Part shown: positions 42,263 through 49,087 of the stretch, one piece after another | Layout of the letters: every line of letters begins with the position of its first letter | Numbering within the stretch: position 1 is the stretch's first letter | Source: a virus | Direction: 5' to 3' (one strand) | Virus record (IMG/VR): IMGVR_UViG_3300021223_000017 | Span: 1 to 57,253 of that record | DNA length: 57,253 nucleotides | The notes under the pieces: generated by a model | The model's database searches: none | What the model saw: only the letters and a program-made list of their open reading frames with translations | What the model was told of the DNA's origin: nothing | Made by a program: the position numbers and the translations under genes

Positions 42263-42360
42263 GACTGCATCCATTCAATCGGATTAGTGAGCATAGTCGA
42301 TAAAAGCTGATCCGGACCCGCCCTAAGATGGCGGCTGAGCCAACACCTCGAACAATCGAT

Positions 42361-42386
42361 AGCCCGCCGCTGAGCGGGCTTTTTTG
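42361..42386 (+). terminator. Intrinsic terminator, copy 3 of the AGCCCGC type
   Basis: AGCCCGC-CGCTGA-GCGGGCT followed by six T residues. It separates the DUF2188-like gene region from the DUF1654-like gene. Confidence 0.8.
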
Positions 42387-42474
42387 TGCCCAAAATAAAG
42401 ACCTACCACCACACTTTATGCATTTGTGCATGTTTATTCCAAAACTTGCTTGCCAGAGTTCGCCAGCATCAATA

Positions 42475-42490
42475 CTGTACATGCATCCAG
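42475..42490 (+). promoter_or_regulatory. LexA-like box upstream of the DUF1654-like gene
   Basis: CTGTACATGCATCCAG matches CTG-N10-CAG with a near-palindromic core. It lies 20 bases before the start codon, where LexA would block transcription. Confidence 0.55.
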
Positions 42491-42509
42491 TACAGGCAAG
42501 GAACATCAC

Positions 42510-42761
42510 ATGACCCTCCCCGCTTTCACTACCTCGCAACCATCCTCCTCCTATGAAGCGGCAGGCCGGCGCTTGCAAGCTTTAATTGCCGCGCCAGGAG
42601 TCCAGAAGGTCCAGGCAGTGACCGTGTCTCGCCTAGCCCATGAAAGGCCAGAGGACTGGAGGCGGCTGCTCCATGAAATCGGCGAAACGGCCGGGGTCAG
42701 GGTGGAAGTTCTGGAAGGTGGCACCGTCAGGATCGGTTGGCGAGAATTCTGCGACGCATAA
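42510..42761 (+). CDS. DUF1654-like protein
   Basis: An 83-aa protein with the DUF1654 pattern typical of Pseudomonas: YEAAGRRLQALIAAPGVQ...TVSRLAHERPEDWRRLLHEI...EVLEGGTVRIGW. AAGGA is seven to eight bases before the ATG. A LexA-like box suggests SOS control. Function unknown. Confidence 0.75.
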   Translation: MTLPAFTTSQPSSSYEAAGRRLQALIAAPGVQKVQAVTVSRLAHERPEDWRRLLHEIGETAGVRVEVLEGGTVRIGWREFCDA

Positions 42762-42764
42762 ATG

Positions 42765-42789
42765 AGCCCGCCACTGAGCGGGCTTTTTA
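42765..42789 (+). terminator. Intrinsic terminator, copy 4 of the AGCCCGC type
   Basis: AGCCCGC-CACTGA-GCGGGCT followed by TTTTT. It isolates the PL promoter, which starts 30 bases further on. Confidence 0.85.
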
Positions 42790-42807
42790 TCGACTGCATG
42801 AAAAAAT

Positions 42808-42849
42808 ATAAGCGTGCTTATTGACGATAAAAATAAGTTGGCTTATATT
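42808..42849 (+). promoter_or_regulatory. PL-like promoter with two CI/Cro operators (OL)
   Basis: TTGACG (42821-42826), a 17-bp spacer and TATATT (42844-42849) form a strong promoter. Perfect operators ATAAGCGTGCTTAT (42808-42821) and ATAAGTTGGCTTAT (42833-42846) overlap the -35 and the -10. They have the same consensus as the operators beside cI. Confidence 0.92.
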
Positions 42850-42882
42850 TCAATTCAAGCCAGCAACAAACACCGCCGGCCA

Positions 42883-42910
42883 GCAGCGAAAGCTGCGTCG
42901 CTCTTTAACA
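42883..42910 (+). promoter_or_regulatory. nut-like antitermination site: boxB-like hairpin and boxA
   Basis: A GCAGC-GAAA-GCTGC hairpin with a GNRA loop (42883-42896) is followed by CGCTCTTTAACA (42899-42910), identical in form to bacterial rrn boxA. It starts about 27 bases after the predicted PL start point. The order boxB-boxA is that of rRNA leaders. The 42911-43167 leader beyond it has no confidently coding frame; arginine-rich frames are discussed in the findings. Confidence 0.78.
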
Positions 42911-43167
42911 GTCTGACGTGACCACCGCGACGTACCCAGGCCACTACCTGGGTCGGAAGAAGCTAAATCGCCGCCCAAGCAGCCTCTGGATAGCTGCCGT
43001 ACTCCCACATGTGAATACGCGAAACCACGCAAGCCAGCCAGGAAGAACACCGTCCACGAAATGTGTGACCTGGCCAAAGAGAGGACTCAGGCGCCGCGCG
43101 TGGTGGAGAGAACAAATTTTCCTCGATGGCCTTGGAAACAGGGCCATCCGGGAAAAGGAGAAAGACC

Positions 43168-43659
43168 ATGAATGAAGCAATGGTTAAGAGATTTTTCGAG
43201 TTTGTTAAGTATGACCCTGCGATGGGGGAATTCACTTGGGTCAAGTCACCCAACGCAAATTCACCGAAGGGCTCAGTAGCTGGATCAGCGGACACCGCCG
43301 GGTACCGACGGATAAGCCTACTCGGCAAACAGGTATCAGCTCACAGGCTTGCCGTTCTATGGATGACCGGCTCCATGCCTGATAACGAACTCGACCACAT
43401 CAACGGCATCCGATCAGACAATCGATGGGCGAACCTACGGGTTTGTGATCAATCGCAGAATCGGCAAAACGTGAACCTACGATCGGACAACAAGGTAGGC
43501 GTCAAGGGTATTCGCATTACCAAGAATGGTCGCTTTGAGGCTCAGGTTATCGCCAATAAGGCTCGCAAAAGCGCGACCTTCATGACGCTTTCAGAGGCGG
43601 CCGAATGGGTGAGGTCGACGCGAATAGCGATGCACGGAGAGTTTGCAAAGCACGCATAA
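43168..43659 (+). CDS. HNH endonuclease with AP2-like domain
   Basis: A 163-aa protein. The HNH block is HRLAVLWMTGSMPDNELDHINGIRSDNRWANLRVCDQSQN (one core after another), followed by a C-terminal AP2-type DNA-binding segment (VGVKGIRITKNGRFEAQV). Such proteins are mobile, homing-type nucleases. AAGGAG lies eight bases before the ATG at 43168. It is the first clear gene of the PL operon. Confidence 0.88.
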   Translation: MNEAMVKRFFEFVKYDPAMGEFTWVKSPNANSPKGSVAGSADTAGYRRISLLGKQVSAHRLAVLWMTGSMPDNELDHINGIRSDNRWANLRVCDQSQNRQNVNLRSDNKVGVKGIRITKNGRFEAQVIANKARKSATFMTLSEAAEWVRSTRIAMHGEFAKHA

Positions 43660-43667
43660 CAGCATGA

Positions 43668-43728
43668 CGGACATTTTCACTTCTGCATCTGGTGACGGGT
43701 GCAGCGGGAAAACAACCGGAGAGCAGTG
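43668..43728 (+). repeat. 61-nt conserved leader element, copy A
   Basis: CGGACATTTTCAC, a hairpin (TGCATCTGG...GGGTGCA), then GGGAAAACAACCGGAG and the start codon of the 97-aa gene. Copies B and C are at 44024-44083 and 45061-45121. Confidence 0.8.
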
Positions 43729-44022
43729 ATGACCAAAAAGGTAGGGAGGAAAACGACGGTGACGGCGGTAGCAATTCGGATGCATCCAAAACTAAGACAT
43801 CTTCTGGATGTGGTGGGTCGTAAGCAGCGCCGCTCGATGACTGCTGTTATTGAGGCCGCCATCGAAGCATTCGCAAGCTCTGCAGAGCGTGATATCGCGG
43901 AGTCGACTTGGTCCACCGATGAAAACGAGCGCGCCTTGAACCTCTATTTAAAAGCGCCTGACCTTTGCTCATTCGATGAGGAAGTCGATGCCAAGGCAAT
44001 CCTGGCTGCGCGCAGTCAGTAA
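43729..44022 (+). CDS. Ribbon-helix-helix-like protein (97 aa)
   Basis: The start at 43729 has GGAGA upstream. The N-terminal half (TVTAVAIRMHPKLRHLLDVVGRKQRRSMTAVIEAAIEAF) fits a ribbon-helix-helix DNA-binding fold. The second half is acidic. Probably a small regulator. Confidence 0.7.
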   Translation: MTKKVGRKTTVTAVAIRMHPKLRHLLDVVGRKQRRSMTAVIEAAIEAFASSAERDIAESTWSTDENERALNLYLKAPDLCSFDEEVDAKAILAARSQ

Positions 44023-44023
44023 T

Positions 44024-44083
44024 CGGACCTTTTCACGTCAGCGCTTGTATCGGGCGCTTTCGGAAACCACCCGGAGTAAGGCG
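44024..44083 (+). repeat. 61-nt conserved leader element, copy B
   Basis: CGGACCTTTTCAC, a hairpin (AGCGC...GCGCT), GGAAACCACCCGGAG, then the 57-aa start codon 60 bases after the motif. Confidence 0.8.
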
Positions 44084-44257
44084 ATGAACGAAGCCCAGAA
44101 AAAAGAGATTCAGGACATTGTTCAGGAGATCGCGACTGACGAAAGCATCAGTTTTGACGAGGCTTTCGCAATCGCCGTGGGGATGTTGAAGCTTCATGGT
44201 GGCGGCATGCCTAAAGGAAGAAAGGCCGCTGGCAGTGGAACAGGTCAGGCCTCGTAA
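44084..44257 (+). CDS. Small hypothetical protein (57 aa)
   Basis: The ATG at 44084 has GGAG upstream. An acidic helix (EIQDIVQEIATDESISFDEAF) and a glycine-rich basic tail (GGMPKGRKAAGSG). Its end overlaps the convergent DUF2622-like gene by 13 bases. Confidence 0.65.
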   Translation: MNEAQKKEIQDIVQEIATDESISFDEAFAIAVGMLKLHGGGMPKGRKAAGSGTGQAS

Positions 44258-44535
44258 AGAAACGCCGACCATTCGTGTTCATGGACACGACAGAGAAAAA
44301 TAGAGGCTGAGCCTCGCGAAGTAAGCGGATCAGAAATAGATTTAACTCTATCTCTTAATTCAGAGGTACCCAGAGTACTAGTACCAAAGTACGTCCCTAT
44401 CGGCATGCCGTACGTTTTACCGTCATCAAATAAAACGGTCCTTTTCAGGCCGAGCGCATCCATCTTTTCGTGAAGATCGGAGTAATCCTCTCCGCTAGCC
44501 CTAAACAGCTCAACTCGCACCATGTATTCCGCCAT
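44245..44535 (-). CDS. DUF2622/GhoS-like protein
   Basis: A 96-aa protein (MAEYMVRVELFRASGEDYSDLHEKMDALGLKRT) with the DUF2622 pattern. The GhoS antitoxin, an endoribonuclease that destroys ghoT mRNA, is the best-known relative. AGGAG precedes the ATG. It is on the minus strand against the PL operon, with no ghoT-like toxin visible. Confidence 0.72.
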   Translation of the reverse strand: MAEYMVRVELFRASGEDYSDLHEKMDALGLKRTVLFDDGKTYGMPIGTYFGTSTLGTSELRDRVKSISDPLTSRGSASIFLCRVHEHEWSAFLYEA

Positions 44536-44670
44536 TGCTGCACTCCTTGCTTCGACTGTGGAGGTCGAAGCATATGGCTTTCCCTCGACTGTGGAAAGCG
44601 AGGAAACAGGGAGCCTGCCCCTGTCAAAACAGGCGCCTTAACTGACCAATGCCACCTGGGAGTCACGACG

Positions 44671-45054
44671 ATGGAAGCAACAATCATCAACGGCGCATGG
44701 AAGGGTCACCTCGGACGTGGCCTTGCACCGCGAGAGCTTCAGTTTCTGCTTTGGATTGCCCAGGGCTTCACCTCGAAAGAGATCGCTCGGGAAGCAGGCA
44801 TTGAGTACGGCAGCGTCAAGAAGCGCCTGACCAATGCGATGTTCAAGCTTGGCGTGACGAAGCGCACTGCTTTGGTGGCTGAGGCCATGAAGCGCCAGAT
44901 CATCACGCCGGTCTGCTTTGTGCTGGCGGCGCTGATCGCCATTCACTCGATGATCAGTGACGACTCATTGCGTCGTGATCGCCGGGCGCCGGAAAGGCGA
45001 ATGGCTCAGGTGCGAATGGTGCGCCGGACGGAATGTCCTGAGCTGATGGGTTGA
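44671..45054 (+). CDS. LuxR-type HTH protein with membrane anchor
   Basis: A 127-aa protein. The LuxR/GerE helix-turn-helix (residues 18-72, LAPRELQFLLWIAQGFTSKEIAREAGI) is followed by a hydrophobic segment (79-96). The upstream stretch 44536-44670 contains hairpins with a repeated CGACTGTGGA loop. Possibly a membrane-tethered regulator. Confidence 0.8.
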   Translation: MEATIINGAWKGHLGRGLAPRELQFLLWIAQGFTSKEIAREAGIEYGSVKKRLTNAMFKLGVTKRTALVAEAMKRQIITPVCFVLAALIAIHSMISDDSLRRDRRAPERRMAQVRMVRRTECPELMG

Positions 45055-45060
45055 GCGGTA

Positions 45061-45121
45061 CGGACCTTTTCACTGATGCACCTGGTTACCCAGTGCATTG
45101 AGAAAAAAACGGGAGACAGGT
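45061..45121 (+). repeat. 61-nt conserved leader element, copy C
   Basis: CGGACCTTTTCAC, a hairpin (TGCACCTGG...CCAGTGCA), GAAAAAAACGGGAG and the start codon 61 bases after the motif. Confidence 0.82.
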
Positions 45122-45316
45122 ATGGGGAACAACGATCTGAAGGACGCAGAGCAGACTCTGCAGCGCCTCGCCGCAGCCCTGAACAAAGCGGTCCGGGAAT
45201 ATTCGAACCACGGAATGACTGTAGAGATGGATGTCGTCAGCAGCTCAATAATCGGGGGTGTTTCGGTGTCGTCGGTTTCGCTGAACTGCAGCATCGCCAT
45301 TCGAAACCTCGACTGA
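45122..45316 (+). CDS. Small hypothetical protein (64 aa)
   Basis: The start at 45122 has GGGAG upstream. An N-terminal helix (DAEQTLQRLAAALNKAVREYS) and a valine-rich C-terminus. Not recognised. Confidence 0.65.
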   Translation: MGNNDLKDAEQTLQRLAAALNKAVREYSNHGMTVEMDVVSSSIIGGVSVSSVSLNCSIAIRNLD

Positions 45317-45383
45317 ACAACCAGCGCCACGACAGCCTGTCGTTAACTGCCCGATGCCCTGGTACTCCCCAGCACCAGGTCGT

Positions 45384-45469
45384 ATCGGAGTGTGATCTGA
45401 AACACAGGCCGAAAGGTTCCCCCGGACAGCCGGCATGCCGGAGTAAGTCAGGGCAGATCACACCCCGAT
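45384..45469 (+). ncRNA. Candidate structured RNA in an ORF-free stretch (45317-45770)
   Basis: A 15-bp stem with one mismatch (ATCGG-A-GTGTGATCT at 45384-45398 with AGATCACAC-C-CCGAT at 45455-45469) encloses a perfect palindrome CCGGCATGCCGG (45430-45441). Further stems follow: CAACTGC/GCAGTTG (45508-45535) and GCGCAG/CTGCGC (45591-45614). No convincing gene lies in 45317-45770; one GGAGG at 45547 leads into a start-Lys-stop frame at 45562. Strand is taken from the operon. Confidence 0.5.
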
Positions 45470-45770
45470 GCGGACGAAATCGCGGCCTATAACCGCCCAC
45501 CTGCACTCAACTGCCAGAGCACACCGCCGCAGTTGAAACCCCACACGGAGGATTGTCAGCCATGAAGTAATTCAGAGATTCACCTGCGTGGCGCAGTAAG
45601 CCTGAAGGCTGCGCCCAACATCCTGACAGGCAGCGGAAAGCAGGGCCGACGATGTGACCGCGCATCATCCGAAAGGTAGGCCCACCCAAAACGAAGATGA
45701 ACACCGCAGGCGAGTCCGAGGGCATAGCTGGCCAGACTCGACACATCCCGGGAAGTGCCGGGCGCCTGCG

Positions 45771-45998
45771 TCATCGCGGAATCGCCCGACCGGTGACAAT
45801 GCTCTTGCTTCCGCAGTTGCAAATAGGAACATGGGATTCGGATCGCCGACGCAGGTGTTCATAGTCGCTTGCTGCAACAGTATCGAAGCCGCTCCACCGA
45901 TTTTCGGTGTTGCCCAGTTCGTCTGAGCGAACGACCTTAATACCTACATGCCCGCAGGACCTGCAGGTTGCTTTGTAGTGATTTTCATCCCAGCTCAT
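45771..45998 (-). CDS. Zinc-ribbon-like small protein (75 aa)
   Basis: The ATG at 45998 has AAGGAG upstream on the minus strand. The protein (MSWDENHYKATCRSCGHVGI ... HVPICNCGSKSIVTG) has two CxxC pairs of zinc-ribbon type. It lies against the PL operon and needs its own promoter. Function unknown. Confidence 0.7.
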   Translation of the reverse strand: MSWDENHYKATCRSCGHVGIKVVRSDELGNTENRWSGFDTVAASDYEHLRRRSESHVPICNCGSKSIVTGRAIPR

Positions 45999-46151
45999 TT
46001 GCCACTCCTTGACGTCCATAAGTCTGTCAAATATAGCAGCGATATCCCACCTCCCCGCCTTTATCCACCAGCACTCACCCCGCGGCCATCGGCAACCAGC
46101 GGAGGGCATGAGTGTTGACGAATACAGGTGAACCAACGAAAGGAGACGACC

Positions 46152-46418
46152 ATGAACCAAAGTCACCACGCTTACTGTGATGTAGCGATCGCAATGAACC
46201 AGCGCCGCAATATGTCCTTGGCGCTTTGCCTTGGGCTGGTCGGCTCCAACGCCCCGAAGACCTCGCCTCGGCACCGGGTCATTCCGGTGAGTGATCAGTT
46301 CTTCCACATCGTCGACGGCCAGACGGGCAAGGTTGTTGGGTTCCGCCGCGATCACAACGAAGCTTGCGCCTTCGCCCGGCGCCTGGAGACCTGCCATGCC
46401 GACCAGTTACGCGGATAG
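46152..46418 (+). CDS. Hypothetical protein (88 aa)
   Basis: AAAGGAG precedes the ATG at 46152. A small basic protein (MNQSHHAYCDVAIAMNQRRNMSLAL ... FHIVDGQTGKVVGFRRDHNEACAFARRLE). Not recognised. Overlaps the next gene by 23 bases. Confidence 0.65.
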   Translation: MNQSHHAYCDVAIAMNQRRNMSLALCLGLVGSNAPKTSPRHRVIPVSDQFFHIVDGQTGKVVGFRRDHNEACAFARRLETCHADQLRG

Positions 46419-46626
46419 TGCCCAGGCCCGGGAATCCGACAGGCGCTGGGACTTCCCGGAACAAACGCCAAGCAGTCGAGCGGTCCTGTTCCATGAATAT
46501 ACCGAGGACGACCTTGCAGAACGTGATGCCCAGCGTCTCGCAGAACGTGCAAGCCTCAAGCGCCGGATTGGGTTGGCAATGACCCAGATGGAAGCCATCT
46601 GCCCGCCGATTGGGAGTGATGCATGA
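46396..46626 (+). CDS. Hypothetical protein (76 aa)
   Basis: The start at 46396 (MPTSYADSAQAR) has CTGGAGA upstream. Acidic and helical (EDDLAERDAQRLAERASLKRR). Overlaps the next gene by four bases. Confidence 0.65.
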   Translation: MPTSYADSAQARESDRRWDFPEQTPSSRAVLFHEYTEDDLAERDAQRLAERASLKRRIGLAMTQMEAICPPIGSDA

Positions 46627-46850
46627 ACACCGCCCAGCGCGACCACCAGACCGCAGTCGGCTGGATCGAGGCAGAGATCGAAAACATGATCCGCGACCTC
46701 GGCAAGCCCAACGCAAGTGCGGCAGCGACATCCTGCGTCACCCTGGCCTTCATGCTACGGGCTATTGATGAGGCCGAGCAGCGCCGCTACCGGGCGCGCA
46801 TCGACCAGATCTACGCCGAATACAACGCGTCACTCGTTTCTGCCGCTTAA
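46623..46850 (+). CDS. Hypothetical protein (75 aa)
   Basis: GGGAG lies upstream of the ATG in an overlap with the previous stop. A helical protein (NTAQRDHQTAVGWIEAEIENMI). Not recognised; a probable recombination-module accessory by position. Confidence 0.65.
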   Translation: MNTAQRDHQTAVGWIEAEIENMIRDLGKPNASAAATSCVTLAFMLRAIDEAEQRRYRARIDQIYAEYNASLVSAA

Positions 46851-46907
46851 CCGCACCACCTCACTACAACACTTTCAATGCTGCGCCAGGCGCGGCGAGG
46901 GATCGTC

Positions 46908-48068
46908 ATGTCCACAAATGCTAAAAAAGCACCCGCACAAGAATCGCTCGAAATCAGCGAAGCCGAAAATGCGCAGAAAGCAGTATCTCCTGCGGTAGCG
47001 TTCACTGACATCGCTGAGTACCGGCCGCACGAAGAACAAATCGTTCGCCTGGAAACGACTTACGCGAAGCTGGTCGTTGATTGCTCGACGACCGAAGGCT
47101 ACGAGAGTGCCAAGGAAGTACGCGTCGATATCCGTGCCGTGCGTTATGCCCTGGCGAATACCACCAAGACTGCGTTGGCGCCCTACCAGCAGGCGGTTAA
47201 AGATGCTCAGGCCCGCGTCAATCAGGTGAAAGAGTTCGGCGAGACACTGAAGACTCGCGTCCTCGTACTTGAAGAGCCAATCGACGAGGCGATCAAGGCT
47301 GAAGATAAACGCATTGCCGAGGCCAAGGCCGAACGCGAACGCATCGAGCGTGAGCGCATCGAGGTCATCCGCGCAAAAATTACCCGCTTCAGTTCTGTCG
47401 CTGCCGCATATGCAAGTCGGAGCGCGACTGACGTCTCCAGCATTCTGCAAGGCGTCAAGGAATCGGTGATCCTCCCCGAAGAATATGGCGAGTTTGAAGC
47501 CGAAGGCACCATCGCTCGTGATAACGCAATTGAGCAGTTGGAAGCGCTGCACAAGGCTGCCATTGATCGAGAGGAAGCTGCTGCGAAGCTGCTGGCTCAG
47601 CAGAAAGAGCTTGAAGAGCTGCGCGAGAAGCAACGCGTCGCTGACGCTGAAGCCGAGGAACTGCGCAAGCAACGCGCCGAGGAAGATCGTAAGCGCTTAA
47701 AGCAGCAGCAGGACGAACTGGATAAGCAGCGCCGCGATATGGAAACGCAACAACGCCAACAGCGTGAGCAGCAGGAAGAGCAACAGCGCCAGCAGCGCGA
47801 ACGTGACGCCCAGTATCAGCGCGACCAGGAAGAACTGGCCCGTCTTCGCGCCCAGGCTATTGCCCCGGCACCAGTAACTGCTGCAGCTGCGCCTGTGATC
47901 GTAGAGAAGGTTGAAGTCACGCCGATCAGTTCGCATGCGATCGGTGATAACACCGACGACGCCACTACAGGCGCGCCACTCGTTGACGACATCGTCGAGG
48001 TCGTGGCGCTGGGCTTCGACGTGAGCCTCGACACCGCTCGCGCCTGGCTACGCGCCATCCGCTTCTAA
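46908..48068 (+). CDS. Coiled-coil protein upstream of recT (DUF1351-like)
   Basis: A 386-aa protein. The N-terminal 170 residues (QIVRLETTYAKLVVDCSTTEGYESAKEVRVDIRAVRYAL) resemble proteins always found with phage recT/YqaJ. A long glutamine/glutamate/arginine-rich coiled coil follows (about 215-320), then a C-terminal helical domain. GAGGGA lies before the ATG at 46908. Probably assists recombination. Confidence 0.78.
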   Translation: MSTNAKKAPAQESLEISEAENAQKAVSPAVAFTDIAEYRPHEEQIVRLETTYAKLVVDCSTTEGYESAKEVRVDIRAVRYALANTTKTALAPYQQAVKDAQARVNQVKEFGETLKTRVLVLEEPIDEAIKAEDKRIAEAKAERERIERERIEVIRAKITRFSSVAAAYASRSATDVSSILQGVKESVILPEEYGEFEAEGTIARDNAIEQLEALHKAAIDREEAAAKLLAQQKELEELREKQRVADAEAEELRKQRAEEDRKRLKQQQDELDKQRRDMETQQRQQREQQEEQQRQQRERDAQYQRDQEELARLRAQAIAPAPVTAAAAPVIVEKVEVTPISSHAIGDNTDDATTGAPLVDDIVEVVALGFDVSLDTARAWLRAIRF

Positions 48069-48121
48069 CCACCCTTTCCACCCGAAAGCCGACACGTCCC
48101 TTGTCGGCCAGGGAGAGCGCT

Positions 48122-49087
48122 ATGACCGATACAGACACACAAGCACAAACAGGCCTCGCCACGTACCACGATCCATCGCACAACGCCGCAGCGCTCATCC
48201 TTGATCCGGGCACGATGAGGTCAATGACTGATCTTGCGACGATGATGGCTGACGGGAAAACGACCGTTCCTGAACATCTGCGGGGCAACAAAGCCGATTG
48301 CATGGCAATCGTCTTGCAGGCGATGCAATGGCAGATGAACCCATTCGCGGTGGCTCAGAAAACCTTCATCGTAAAAGACGGCGCACTGAGTTACGAAGCT
48401 CAACTGGTCAACGCTGTAATCACATCCAAGGCCCCCACCATCGACCGCCTGCACTATGAATGGTTTGGGCCCTGGGAAAAGATTGTCGGCAAGTTCCTGG
48501 TTAAGAAAAATGCAGATAACAAGGAATACCGCGTTCCCGGTTGGGGGCTGCTGGACGAAGTAGGCTTGGGCGTCAAAGTATGGGCGACTTTCCGTGGAGA
48601 GAATGAGCCGCGAGTGCTTGAGACACTCATGGCGCAGGCTCGCACTCGTAACTCCACTCTGTGGGCCGACGATCCGAAGCAGCAGATCGCTTACCTCGCC
48701 ACCAAGAAGTGGGCTCGCTTGTTCTGCCCTGACGTGATTCTGGGTGTTTACACACCTGACGAGTTCGAAAGCGTCCACGGCAACGAGATTGATATTACTC
48801 CCTCTGAACAAGCAGCTAACACGGCCGCTGCAGCTGGTGTTTCGTTTGGCCCCAAATCCCCGTCACCGGAAATCGACGGTGTATTCGCAGACCTTCTTAT
48901 CGTCGCGAAGCGGCAAGACATCGAAGCCTATGCAGCGGCCTGGGCAGGTCTCAAGCCGAAGCAGCGCGCAGCAATCGGCCTGGAGTGCCACGAAGCCCTT
49001 AAAGCCATGGCGGCGACCGTCGATGCCGACTTTACCGATATGACGGGATCCAACGGCGACCAGTCCCAGACAGAGGAGGCGGCATAG
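48122..49087 (+). CDS. recT: RecT-family single-strand annealing protein
   Basis: A 321-aa annealing protein. Motifs: CMAIVLQAMQWQMNPFAVAQKTF, LSYEAQLVNAVI, and TRNSTLWADDPKQQIAYLATKKWARLF. A hairpin (GCCGAC...GTCGGC) and GGGAGA precede the start. It works with the downstream exonuclease in phage recombination. Confidence 0.93.
   Translation: MTDTDTQAQTGLATYHDPSHNAAALILDPGTMRSMTDLATMMADGKTTVPEHLRGNKADCMAIVLQAMQWQMNPFAVAQKTFIVKDGALSYEAQLVNAVITSKAPTIDRLHYEWFGPWEKIVGKFLVKKNADNKEYRVPGWGLLDEVGLGVKVWATFRGENEPRVLETLMAQARTRNSTLWADDPKQQIAYLATKKWARLFCPDVILGVYTPDEFESVHGNEIDITPSEQAANTAAAAGVSFGPKSPSPEIDGVFADLLIVAKRQDIEAYAAAWAGLKPKQRAAIGLECHEALKAMAATVDADFTDMTGSNGDQSQTEEAA

Noticed and set aside
42355-42390. 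Possible CRISPR-like repeats from recurring GCGGGCT motifs
   Set aside because: The copies are terminators at gene ends with irregular spacing; there are no spacers or cas genes. No tRNA or rRNA genes were seen in the window either.
45507-45822. Minus-strand frames of about 80 codons in the structured early region
   Set aside because: No ribosome sites and no protein-like pattern; they arise from the absence of stops in GC-rich hairpins.
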